Positions 1-11,818 of a stretch of 64,000 bases of DNA are shown here, piece by piece. Position numbers and translations under genes: made by a program. The notes below the pieces were generated by a model. The model was not told where the DNA came from and searched no databases. It saw nothing but the letters and a program-made list of their open reading frames with translations. Position 1 is the first letter of the stretch; each line of letters begins with the position of its first letter. The stretch is from Chrysomallon squamiferum (taxonomy: Eukaryota > Mollusca > Gastropoda > Neomphalida > Peltospiridae). The stretch is from the NCBI GenBank assembly GCA_012295275.1, contig CM022672.1, positions 19,147,394 to 19,211,393 of the forward strand, given 5' to 3'.

Positions 1-379
1 TTCTTTTGCTTGTTTGTTTGTTAAAGTTTTTAAAATAATCCATATAGTTCTCCTTAAGCTATTTAATATACTGCTGCTCATAATAAAATCTTTTTATTTT
101 TACTAATTTATTTATTTATGCTTTAGTTGTTTATTATTATTATTATTATTATTACTAGTACTACTACTACTGCTTTTCCCCGTGTTTATTTGTTACTTTA
201 TTCATGTTCCATCTTGCATCAATTTAAATAAAAATTAACGGAGGGGGGGGGAGGAAAGCCGTAAAACTCGCTGCAGTCCCTTATGAAATTATTCAATTTA
301 AAAAATATCTTTTATCTCTCTTTTTTCTCTTCTTTTTTTTTTTTTCCCCTTCTTTTCCTTTCATCAGCAGGATCCGCCC

Positions 380-1000
380 TTATGAAACCCCGCCATCTCG
401 AAAAATTATACCTGGCTACATCCAAAGGAATTAAGCTCATTTAGTTTTCGCATAATGAAGATTGCCGAGATATAATTACCGAACCTTACAAAGGGAGCAA
501 TCATTGCTAACAGCAGGAATCAGTTTTGGGTTCATCGTAAAATGCTGCTTTTGTCAAGTCTGGCTTGCATCAACGGTGTGCCACTGCTGTTCCCTATGGA
601 GAAGTCATTTCGGAATAAAGCACGAATTATTCTTACGTCCCGTGTAAAAACTGGGCTTCATTACGTTATCAAGATAGAATGGCGATAGGTGTTGGATGCG
701 CTTAAAACGCGGATAGGCCAACGAGTATTTAATTAGAGTCCGACGCTCAACTGCTGGTCATTATCTGGCTAATTGTGCACTAACAAGTCGTAAATTTGCT
801 GCGACTAAGAGTCAGATGAAAGAAGTGGGTAGTTAAGATAATGTCAGTAGAAATAATCACTGTTTCCCCGGGAGCACCACAGTGGCCGAAGTTCCCAACG
901 CCGTATTGTTGCTGCTAGTGAATGCTTTGATGGATAGACTCCAGCTCTGCCTATGACACAAGACCCTGTCCTGCCTTCAGCAATAAAATTATCATTAGTG
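380..1000. promoter_or_regulatory. Complex non-coding block, possible regulatory element
   Basis: Less AT-rich than its surroundings, with CpG dinucleotides and homeodomain-type cores (TTTAATTAG near 728, GCTAATTG near 768). Only a 61-codon frame of no recognised family overlaps it (462-647). It could be a conserved non-coding element or an unrecognised UTR exon. Confidence 0.25.
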
Positions 1001-1649
1001 TGTGCGCGATATGTCAGTGTTTGGACACAAACGTCTATTTATTTATTTATATATTTATTTATTTATTTATATATATTTTTTTTTATTTATTACTTTAAAT
1101 CTTACTAGCGTATATTTATTTACTTTTTGTTTATTTTGTTTGGCTATTTATTTAGTTTGTTTTGTTGGTTGCGTTTTTTTCGTTTGCTTGTTTGTTTTTT
1201 CTTCTTGTTGTTGTTTGTGTGTTTGTTTGCATATATGTATTTGTTTAGCTGTTTATTTATTTATGTCATCGCAAAATTTAAACATTGTGAAATTAAATAA
1301 CAAAAAAAAAAAAAATGGAAGTAGAAAAAATTAAAAATATATTTTGTCAGTTATGTAATAAACAGCAGGGAAATAAAATAATAATTATATGGTATGTTTC
1401 AGCCAAGAACTATTTTTAGATCATCAAAATAATATTTATAAATAATTGTTTATATAAAATTCATCCTTGTAACTAAATATGCTGTTGTAAACATATGGTA
1501 TTTTCCTTCATGATTTCAACATGTATGTATGTATGTATGCATATGTGTGTGTGTGTGTGTGTATGTGTGCGTATATATATGTATGTATGTATGTGTATTT
1601 CTTTTCTGTGTATGGGTATTTTAAAGTGATAATATAAATCTAAATCATT

Positions 1650-2110
1650 GCTTACAGTAAAGAGCTACGTTAACAGAGCTATGGTTTCTCTACGTATTGT
1701 TTGTTACGTGTCAACACATTTTTTTCAAGTCACAGTTTGAATTATTGACAGAGATGATTCGTACGTGATAACGTGTTACAAGATGCTCCCACCGACACGT
1801 ACACCCTTGTATCCGACTCACCGCCTCTGGTCACGTGGAGGAGGGGGTAGAAGTATCCCTGTCCGTGAAAGAAACACACCCTTTAGTTTTCCCGTCAGTT
1901 AAAACGACAGCGGAGATGACTTGCGTGATAACGGACGTTGATACGGAGCGATGGACGAACAGATTACGGCTTGGGACATTATCGCGAAAACAAATCTCTG
2001 GTGACTTTGATATATCGCGAGTGGACATAACGAATGCGAAGTTTAACACCAGTATATTACTTGGGATCAGTTTTCTAATTGCAACACTAAAATGTTGTTT
2101 AGGATATTTT
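1650..2110. other. Complex non-coding block next to an (AG)n repeat
   Basis: A higher-complexity, CpG-containing stretch that ends at the AG microsatellite starting near 2156. Both strands carry overlapping open frames of about 95 and 198 codons. Neither resembles a known family, and the longer one runs through the repeat, so I do not call a gene. Confidence 0.25.
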
Positions 2111-2152
2111 ATTTGCATTTATGGGTCAAGAGAGGGGGTTGTTGGGGGGGAG

Positions 2153-2155
<3 letters not shown>

Positions 2156-2220
<65 letters not shown>
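2156..2220. repeat. (AG)n microsatellite
   Basis: An essentially uninterrupted AG run of about 65 bp. Confidence 0.97.
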
Positions 2221-2226
<6 letters not shown>

Positions 2227-3239
2227 AACATATAATAAACTGATATTTAGAATGTATTGGCTGGATTACATCAGATTTGTTTGTTCGTTTGTTATGTTTG
2301 TTATGTTTGTTTGTTTGTTGTTGTTTTTGTTGTTTTTGGAAGGTTTAATTTATTTAACACTGATAATGAAAAAAAACAAAACAATAATTATATTGATTAG
2401 CTCAAGGCATAATGTAACGAATACAATATAAAATTAAACAATCATTTTATAATTTTAAAAAAAAGTTAAAACATTTAATAAGCGTTTCGTTTTTTTGTAT
2501 CCTGAAGTTCATTCTTTTTCTCTTTCTTTCTCTTGTGTGTGTTATATTAGCAAGTATCTGTAAACATTACATAAACACACACACATTTACACACATACAT
2601 ACACATATTCATACATGCATCGTTAAACATATTCACACACGCTTACGTACTTATATAAACATAAACACATGCGCACATTTTTACATACATACACACAGAT
2701 GCACACGCACAAACATAAGCATATAAAGAAATAAACGTTTTCTAACATCTAATTTTTAATATTCTTTTATACAGTGACTTTTCCAGTTACAAATATCAGT
2801 TATTTTGTTTAATCAGTTTAAATCTGCTCTTTTTAAAACAAAATTGGTTTTCTATTAATTTTTTTATCTTTTGTCTTTATTTTTATGCAACATACGTTTT
2901 TCTTTTTTCTTTTTTACTATCACTTTTTTTACTTTGTGCGTTTGTTTTGTTGTTATTGTTTTTTTTTATTGTTTTTTCGTTGTTGTTTTTCTTTTTAAAA
3001 AAAAAAAAAAATAAAAAATGTTTTAGTTAATAATTTATTTTGATTTATTTATATCTGCATTATTAAAATGACATTTACTATCACTTTTATTATTATTATT
3101 ATTTATTTATGCTCTTCTCAAATGTCCTTTCACGTAATGTTTTTAATTTTATTTTTATTTAACTTTACAGTATACCTTCTAAATTTAAATACCTTTTTTT
3201 TTTTTTTTTTTTTTTTTCAACAACACTGTACACCAGTAA

Positions 3240-3510
3240 TCTGTTCTTGAAAATAGATAAATGATTAACTTTAGGCCAGGAATCAGCCGGTACAAAACGT
3301 TGCTTACACTCACAGTCGATTCCTGAATGGAGAAAAACCAACATTTGACGTCTTGGGCACTTGTAGCAATAAAGCGACAAGTTAATACATCGCGAATGAA
3401 TTTTATAGTTTTCATTTATTGCCACGAGCTCCAGTCTAGCAAACAACAGTGTATCAGTGTACTGCTTCAGCACGATACATTCACGTTCACAAAGGCACAA
3501 AGCAAGTGTA
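3240..3510. other. Complex non-coding block
   Basis: About 270 bp of non-repetitive sequence between a poly-T tract (about 3193-3218) and a poly-A tract (about 3524-3547). I see no recognisable coding potential. Confidence 0.2.
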
Positions 3511-4454
3511 CCAAACGAATTGACAAAAAAAAAAAAAAAAAAAAAAAGAAAGAAGAAGAAGAAGAAAAAAAAAAAGGGATTTAGATTTATAATAGACGAA
3601 GGAAATATTTATCGACAATAATAAGTTGATTAATCTGTGACGCAGAGTCAGACTGACAGACAAACAGGCAACATGCAGACATCGAGAGCAGACACCAGAC
3701 TGATATAAATTTGCCAGCAAAAACGAGGTTTAAAAGAAGAAAAAAAAAAAAAAAAAAAAAAAACGAAATAAAAAGCTGGGTGAAAGGATTTTTTTTTTTA
3801 AGAAATATTTTTATAAAAACCAAAAATGGAAAAATTAAAAAGAAGCAGACGGAGAAATAATGAAAAGAAAAAAAAAAAATAATTAAAATCAATTTTTTTT
3901 AAATAATAAAAATTATTTTAAAAACAAAATGGAAAAAATTAAAAAGAAGAAATAGACGAAGAAATAATGAAAAGATTAAAGTAATGATTAAAATAAATAA
4001 ATAAATAAATGTAAATAAAATAAAATGCTGATAGAGTCCTCATAAAAAATTAACGGAGATAATTTAAAACGAAACGAATTCAGAGCATTTCACTGCTAAA
4101 CTGAACGAACGAAAAAAAAAAAAACAAAAATGAAAGAAACAAACAAACAAAACAAGCATATCTAATAATAATAAAAATAATAATAAATCTGGTTGTTTTT
4201 TTCAGAATAATAAAATGTCTCTTATACAAAGATAATTGTATATTCGATATTTTTTTGTTATCGTCTGATTTAATTTTCACTTTTAATTTTCATTCTAACT
4301 TCTATTTTCTATTTTCTTTTCTTTATTTCTTTCTTTCTTTCTTTCTTTATTTATTTTAAACTAATTTTACTTTCAGTAATTTTTTTCATTATTTTTTAAT
4401 ATTAAATTTTTATTTAAACCTTTTTAAAATGTATTATTATTGTTTTGTGGTATT

Positions 4455-4490
<36 letters not shown>

Positions 4491-4735
4491 CTAAATATCT
4501 TCATTAAAACAAAGTAAGGAAAGCATTATATAAAACAATTTCTTTTTACGCCATCGGCAAAAATGAATTTATTTATTTTATTTATTTATATTCTTCCATA
4601 TAAATTATAATTAGTCAGAAGATGTTTTTTAATTATTTTTATTTTTATTATGGTATGGAAAAATATTAATTATTTCATGCTTTATATTTTCAGTTTTATT
4701 ACCTTGGTATTTTAAATTCATTTTCTTAAAGTCGT

Positions 4736-4782
4736 TTCTTCTTCTTCTTCTTCATCTTCTTCTTCTTCTTCTTCTTCTTCTT

Positions 4783-4813
<31 letters not shown>
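4736..4813. repeat. (CTT)n microsatellite
   Basis: About 26 CTT units with a CAT interruption near 4754, passing into an ATT run on the right. Confidence 0.95.
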
Positions 4814-4979
4814 TTCTTATTATTATTATTATTATATTTTTCTTTCTTTATTTCTTTATTATTCATGTATTTTCTTTTATTCACTATTTTTATCTATTAA
4901 CTTATATACTATAATTTAATTCTCGTTTTCACTTATTCATTATAGTATTGGTTTAATTTATCTAATTTTTCATCTGATA

Positions 4980-5360
4980 CATTTGCTAATTATTCCACTT
5001 ATTCATTATTCAGTATTTCTGCCATTTATTTCTTTCAATAAATGTTTTATTTAATATTCTTTTTATTCATTCTCTTCTACTCATTCATTATTGAGTTATT
5101 TATTCACACATTATTTGTCCCTCTATTCACATTTTATACTTGTTTTATTCACACATATTTCCTTTTTGTTCGAGCATTACACATCCATTGTATCGTGCAT
5201 TATTCAACCGTTTATTCACGCATTATTCATCATTTTATTCATAATGCATTATACATCCGGTTTTTTTTCCCCCACATCATTATTCCTACGTTTATTAACG
5301 CATTATACACATCTGCTTATTTACATTATTCACCCGTCGTACATTATCAGTTCCCTTGCA
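4980..5360. repeat. Degenerate ATTATTCAC-type repeat
   Basis: Recurrent variants of CATTATTCA and TTTATTCACAC at irregular spacing, like an old eroded minisatellite. The open frames across it (5042-5386, 5091-5435) are explained by the repeat. Confidence 0.6.
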
Positions 5361-5369
5361 TTATCAATT

Positions 5370-5640
5370 CAACCAGTGTCACGTGACTTCCGCAGTTTTA
5401 AAAGAAACCCGATCGACGTCTGCAGGCAGTTTTAGTCCGACTCCATTTATCTTGATGCGAACTTAAAATATTCAAGATGGCTACATATGGAGGTTTTCAC
5501 TTCGACATTTCTGTTCTGCATTTTATCTTTACGTGTCCATTACGTCAGAGCGCGCGGTTAGGACGAAGATTTTATGATGCGAGTATGACCGGAGTCGTTG
5601 TACACCGGCCAAAACACACGCTGAGTTTCCTGCAATGTAT
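5370..5640. other. Complex CpG-containing non-coding block
   Basis: Contains CACGTG (5380-5385) and a short frame starting MATYGGFHFDISVLHFIF at 5477. The frame has no recognisable homology and runs into poly-T. Possibly regulatory; not called as a gene. Confidence 0.25.
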
Positions 5641-5661
5641 GAAGTTTATCAACAGTCACTA

Positions 5662-5692
<31 letters not shown>

Positions 5693-5756
5693 ATAAACGT
5701 TTCGAATAAGAATTTTCTCCTTTTTTTAAGCAAATGATGATGTAATAGTATTTAAG

Positions 5757-5762
<6 letters not shown>

Positions 5763-5817
<55 letters not shown>
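5763..5817. repeat. (AG)n microsatellite
   Basis: An uninterrupted AG run of about 55 bp. Confidence 0.97.
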
Positions 5818-5821
<4 letters not shown>

Positions 5822-6774
5822 TAGTACTGCAAAGGAAAGAAAGAAAGAAAAGAAATCATTTGAAAACAAATAGAAAACTAAAAAAAAAAAAAAAAAATGT
5901 ATGAAACAATTACAAGAAAAAAGAAAAAATAATAAATTTCTAGTGCCAGAAAAAAATTTTAAAAAAATTAATAAATAATTAACATGCACTATTAAATATA
6001 AAAATTACTGAATAAATGAAATTCACAAGACGTAGGAAAAAAAAAAAAAAATGAATCAATCTTTGATACCAGAAATAAAATAAGAAATAAAATAAATAAA
6101 AAAGTAAAATATTACAAAAAAATAAAGAAATTTGTGAGAAAAAAAAAGAAAGACATAAAAGTAATATCTCGAAAAAAATAAAAATGAATTAATAAATTTA
6201 AGTAAAATAAAAGACTGAACGAAAAGAACCATTAAAAGAAATAGAAAAAAAAAAATAAAATAGGATCAATGTAGGAACCAAAAGAAAAATGAATGAAAAA
6301 AGAAAAGAAATTAATGAAAGTTAATATCCTTTCAGAATAATTTTATCAAAATCATTTTAAGGGAAATTTACAGTTAAAGATTCTATTGTCAAGTAAATGA
6401 GAACCTATATTTAATTTAGATGTTTATAGTAAAATAGTCTTCAATATCAAAATAAAGAAATTGTTATGCGTTACTTCAGCGTTTTATTATTATTACTATT
6501 ATTGTTTTTATCAATATCATCATCATCATGTTGTTGTTATTGTTTTTATTGTTTTTAAACTCGTTATTATTATTGTTATTTTTATTTAATTTATTAATTA
6601 CTAATATAAAAATGTAGTTAATTTTAAAATACGTCTATGTTTTGAATGTATATACATGTAATTCATTGATGTATGTGTGTGTATGTATGTTTTATGTATC
6701 TATGACTATATGTGTGTCTGTATATATGTATGATGGACGTACATATAATTATGTGCTAGAATATATATATCTAT

Positions 6775-6802
6775 AATCTATATCTATCTATCTATCTATA
6801 TA

Positions 6803-6838
<36 letters not shown>

Positions 6839-6857
6839 TGTATGTATATGTATGTAT
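6775..6857. repeat. Compound TATC / TA / TATG microsatellite
   Basis: TATC units are followed by a short TA run and then about ten GTAT units. Confidence 0.93.
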
Positions 6858-6869
6858 ATGACTTACCCA

Positions 6870-7400
6870 TTTTGTTTGTGACGTCATAATTGTGGGTATG
6901 TGTACGTGCGTACGTTCATTTCAATATTCGGACAGACGTCAGAAACAAAATGGTTAAGTCAATCAGCGATGTCTCTTTAAATTACAACCTTAATGGCAGT
7001 CCAACGTAAACCAGATGACGTATTCAATCGCGACCAGTTTAAAGTGACACATTCGACATGTTAATAATAACTCACGTCACAAAGATGACATCTCTCCCAG
7101 AATTCCCGGTGCGATTCTGCCCAGCTAATTGTCACTGTCGATAACGGGAGCATTGATATATTTGGGACTTTTAATGACTAATTATTCTACTAATTTTTCC
7201 CAATTAGATCAAGTTTGTTAGTGAGCATCTTCGACAGGAATAGACAGAGATAAGACAACGCGGATGATAGCCTGAGTGTCGTCTGTGATGTAATTTTCAA
7301 TTTACCAACGTCTCCCTTTAAAAAGGGATTAATCATTGACAGCGGTTTCTGGTTTTAATTAAAGCTTTGACGATATTTTTAGTCTTAATAAATATTTTTA
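6870..7400. promoter_or_regulatory. Candidate distal enhancer block
   Basis: About 500 bp of complex sequence inside microsatellite-rich DNA. It contains a palindromic CRE (TGACGTCA, 6879-6886), several homeodomain-type cores (TAATTG near 7125, TTAATGACTAATTA near 7171, CAATTA at 7201) and GGATTAATCATTGACAG (7325-7341), which combines Otx-like GGATTA with a Meis/TGIF-like TGACAG. There is no open reading frame of note. The regulatory role is inferred from composition and motif clustering only. Confidence 0.35.
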
Positions 7401-7634
7401 AGTTAAAACTACTTTGCCTTTATTAAAGAAATAATAATAATGACACATTTTTATTTTTTATTTTTTATTTTTTATTTTATTTATTTATTTATTTATTTAT
7501 TTTTAATTAATGTAATTTACAATTATTTTCTTTCTTTCAATCAAAAAAAGAGATTATTTTGCTTTAAATAAATTCTTAAAAAATATTTATTAAAAGTAAA
7601 ATGTATTCATTCAAATTATTATATTTGGTTTATA

Positions 7635-7673
<39 letters not shown>

Positions 7674-8314
7674 ATTTATTATTAATTTTAATTGATGAAA
7701 AAGCAAATTTCTGTTGTCCTTATTTAGACCTTATAAAAAATTAACCTGTAAACCTGTAATTTAATCTTTTTGTTGTTGTTGCTAATATATATTTTATTTT
7801 ATTTTATATTTTATTATTTTTTTTTTTATGGTTTGGTTATATTATATTTGGTTTATACCATTAACAACTGTCAAAAATAATCTTAATCCCAGACAACGCA
7901 ATGTAATACATACACAACATTTCGTAAATCTAAATTTTCACTTCCCTGTTTAAATCTTAGTCTATTCATTATAATATTATACAGGGTTTTTTTTTTTGTT
8001 TTTGTTGGTTTTTTAAAGCTGATTTAGAAGTGAAAAAAAGAAAAAAAGTTAAATAAATAATTAAATAATAATTAAGGCGTTAGAGTCAAATGCACATGCA
8101 AATTTTAAGTCTTCAAAAGTTTTTTTCTTTTTTTGGTTACTGTTATTTTTTGTTGGTTGTGGTGGGATACTATTTGTTTTGTTTTGTTCTTTTCTGTTTT
8201 TTCTTATTTCTTTTTTTTTTTTTTTTTTTTTTTTTTGGGGGTTTCTTCGTTTTGTTTAAAACTTTTTACTTTTTCATTTCTTTTAAAACTTTTTAATTGC
8301 TGAACTGACAATAC

Positions 8315-8318
<4 letters not shown>

Positions 8319-8369
<51 letters not shown>

Positions 8370-8388
8370 TTATTATTTTATTATTATT
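8319..8388. repeat. (ATT)n microsatellite
   Basis: A long ATT run, imperfect on the right. Confidence 0.95.
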
Positions 8389-10197
8389 ATTTTTTTTTTA
8401 ATAACTTGCCTACCTACTAAATCATTTAATATTTTTAAATTTATTTCTATTTTATAATTTCGAAATTAGCCTGTATATATAAATTAACTGAATTCTATAA
8501 AATAGTGCTTTTTAGGAAATACATAATTATGATTAGTGTTTAATTGTATTATTATTTGTAACTATTTATAATAAGCTTAAAATATATATAGAGGGATGGT
8601 TCCCAATTTATGACTGGACTTCATATTTAATTTAATTTGTTTTCAATGACGTTTTCCTACAGCATAGCAATGCTATTCACCGCAAAGCATAATTATAATC
8701 ATAATTTAGAAAGGAAGTATGATTTTTATTTAACTTTTCTATTATTTTTTATTATTATTATATAGTGGTCTGTCACAAATGTTCAGATCAGGGGGGCAGC
8801 TGTATAATTATGTAAAATTAATTTGGTTTAAACCATTAATTGTAGTAAGAGGTTTTCATTAATGCAAGGGACACAACTCTGCTCCATCCATTTTTAACAA
8901 ATGAACTAGTTACTGCCCTTACGCACGTTACCGAAACAAATGTAAAGATTACCGTATTATCTTAGATATCAGTTTAACAGAGTAACTGGAGATTTAAAAA
9001 TTTATCCTATTTATTTTGAATTGTGCCATTATTTTCCTGGTTTCAACTATTCTTAATAATATTTTTTGTAGTTTGAGCCAGGCGTGATGGAGATGTTTCA
9101 TAAGGAAAGTGCTGTAGCTTATACAGATAGAAAAATAAAAAAATAAATAAATTAAAACTGAAACTAGTAATATAAACAGACAGATAAATAAAAAAACAAC
9201 AACCACAGAATTTGTACATACATGTATATATTTAAAAGCAAATATACAATTTCAAAAAGTGTACATATGTAAGTCGATAAAAATTCAACAAAATTTAAAA
9301 CAACTGATATATACATGAATTGATAAAAGGAGTTATTTCTAAAAAGTGTTCATTAGTCAGACATAAAACCGTTTCAATATAAAACTGGCAAGCATTATTG
9401 CATACATTACAGAATTTTTTTTAAAATAAAGCAGAACTTAAACAAACTAATAATTAGTTTTAATTTTTGTTATTTCACTTTATAATTTCAAACAATGTTT
9501 TATAAAATAATAAAAAATTGTTAGTTTTGTTATTGCATTTTGATTTTAGCAAACCCTGATAAGTAATTTGTTTATTATTTTTTGATAAATTAAAGATTCA
9601 TGTTCAGTATCCTTAGATAAATAATAAACGTAAGACAATACAAGAAAATGTTTCCGATTTAACTAAAACATTCACATATACAAAAATGTGTAGACACATT
9701 CTCTTTTTCTCATATCCTCCTTCTATCTCTCAATCTCTCTCACATACACACACACACACACATGCAAATGCACAATAATATATGTATTAAACATAAAATT
9801 TTTATCAAGGTTTTTCATTCTGTTCATGTGTGCTTTCTGCATATCTGTGTGTATGTTTCCAAAAACATTATTTAAAAAAATCATCAATATGTTTCTTAAG
9901 CAGGTATACAGTTGGAATTATTTGCAACATTTTGCAGATTTAATTTATCTTCTATTTACACTTTCCCTTTCAAAAAAAAGAAGCAAATAACTGTAATAGC
10001 CTTCCCTACACCAGTTGTGGAGAACGAAAAGTAACTTCATGGGCTCAGTGAAGAAAAGAGACCAAGTGAATAATGTCTCTGGTGAAAGAATATATATTTT
10101 CAGATATTCAGAATATTCATTTTCAAAAAGAAATGAGACTATCTGACAAAGTCATTAATGTGTAAGATAATAATATCCCATGTATACTTCTTAGTTC

Positions 10198-10431
10198 AGC
10201 CAAAATATTACATACACATACATCTGCAAAAAGCAGTCATATTCAGCCAAAATATTACATCCAAATACATCTGAAAAAAGCAGTCATACTCAGCCAAAAT
10301 ATTACATCCAAACACATCTGGAAAAAGCAGTCATATTTCCTAGTTCAGTCAAAATATTACACACAAATACATCTGATAAAAGCAGTCATACTCAGCCAAA
10401 ATATTACATTCAAATACATGTGCAAAAAGCA
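10198..10431. repeat. 46-47 bp minisatellite, five copies
   Basis: Units begin with CAGCCAAAATATTACAT at 10198, 10244, 10291, 10346 (variant CAGTCAAAATATTACAC) and 10392, and end with AAAAAGCAGTCATA. The third unit is 8-9 bp longer and carries a CCTAGTT segment like the sequence just left of the first unit. The array lies about 1.4 kb downstream of the CK1-alpha stop, probably in its 3' UTR. Confidence 0.9.
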
Positions 10432-11818
10432 CATTAACAAACATCATACAAAGTAATAGAAGTAGAAAATTGAAAAATTCAACAAACAAAACACACTGTG
10501 GTATGTTTGCTGCCATCATCCACATTTCAAATTGCAATATTTTGAATTGTATTCAAAAGAATTGTAAAAATTGTGTATTGTTTGTAAACATCAGAACACA
10601 TTCTTTGTTTGATAATCCAAAATTAATGACAACAATGCCACAAAAGAAGAAATCAAATTCTGTACAAACAAAAGGCAAAGGTTTCTGTGTCTCAATTACT
10701 TAATTTATACATCAAGTGATCCATTACTAATATTTTACCAGATTCACAGAAGTGAAATGAAATGAGACAAGAAATGATAGGCTTCAATTCCACTTTCTAT
10801 GACAAATCATACAAATATCCTACAGTAGAACTACATATAAAAAATAATAATAATTAAAAAAAAAAAAATGTGTAAAGTATTTAAAATATAATCATACAAA
10901 ATAGAAAAGTATATTTGTTTGATTACTTCTCTATTTGTAAAACACATTAAATATATTCTTGTATCAGAATAAAGGTTTTTAAAAAAGTTAGAAAACCAAA
11001 CCACGTAAATAACACAAAATATGGCTTTAACAATAACAATTACTACCCTAAAAACCAAGGTAACATAAAAAAAACAAAAAATGTTCAACACTTTTCAAAA
11101 GGTTTCACAGATTTACAAAAAAAAAAATGTAAATCTGAGATTACTAAATATAAAACTGAGTTTACAAAATGCAAATCCAAGATTACAAAATGTTTCATGC
11201 TAGAAAAGATAAATATAATAAATAAGAATACTGCAATGTGCAAAATCTTGATAAACTTGTTAAAGTGTGCATATGTTGGTGATTTCTCTAAGATATCACT
11301 CACTTCATCTGTTCAACAAAGTATAAATTACTGGCATTGTTACCAGATTTCTTTTCTATTGATTTTTTTTTTAACCCCTATATACAAATTTAATGAGTAA
11401 ATGACTGAAAAGAAAAAATGGCAGCTATAGTTTTTTCAGATTGTAACAAATATTTTTCTAAAATGTCTTAATGACCTCTCATAACCAGAGATATTGTTTG
11501 AATCTGTAGGTGTTAGTTACTCATTTTCCATATTTTTTAAAACCTTTTTAAAAATCATTTTAAATATGGAAATGTCTTAACAATTTTTCTTCACATCATC
11601 ACTGGTATTTTAATTGTTTAAACATGTATGTGTTAGTAATCCACTCTCATTACATCAACACACATTCACATAAAGAAACATGATTAAATTAGTAACACTG
11701 TATTAAATAAAACGTCTGGTTTTGATTTTCGAATGTCCTTTTTTCCCCCAAGAATGTAGAAACAAGATGTTCTTCTTGATTGTAGAGTAACATTCTTCAG
11801 TAAATATCACATAAGTTC

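Larger units (their letters stand above)
1..11818. other. Gene-free flank with CK1-alpha 3' UTR at its right end
   Basis: I see no exon of any recognised family here. The sequence alternates between poly-A/T tracts, ATT/TTTA/CTT/AG microsatellites and five more complex blocks (about 380-1000, 1650-2110, 3240-3510, 5370-5640, 6870-7400). The part from about 9.2 kb to 11.8 kb is moderately complex, lies just downstream of the CK1-alpha stop, and probably includes that gene's 3' UTR. A minus-strand AATAAA candidate is near 9570. The true poly(A) site cannot be fixed by reading. Confidence 0.6.

Noticed and set aside
1002-1334. 110-codon plus-strand frame rich in Tyr, Leu and Phe
   Set aside because: Encoded by TTTA/TTTG low-complexity repeats; no domain and no codon bias.
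5042-5435. Two overlapping 114-codon frames
   Set aside because: Both arise from the degenerate ATTATTCAC repeat; overlapping frames of equal length are typical of repeats.
10198-10431. CRISPR-like array
   Set aside because: The repeat units are contiguous without unique spacers, and the genome is eukaryotic; it is a minisatellite.
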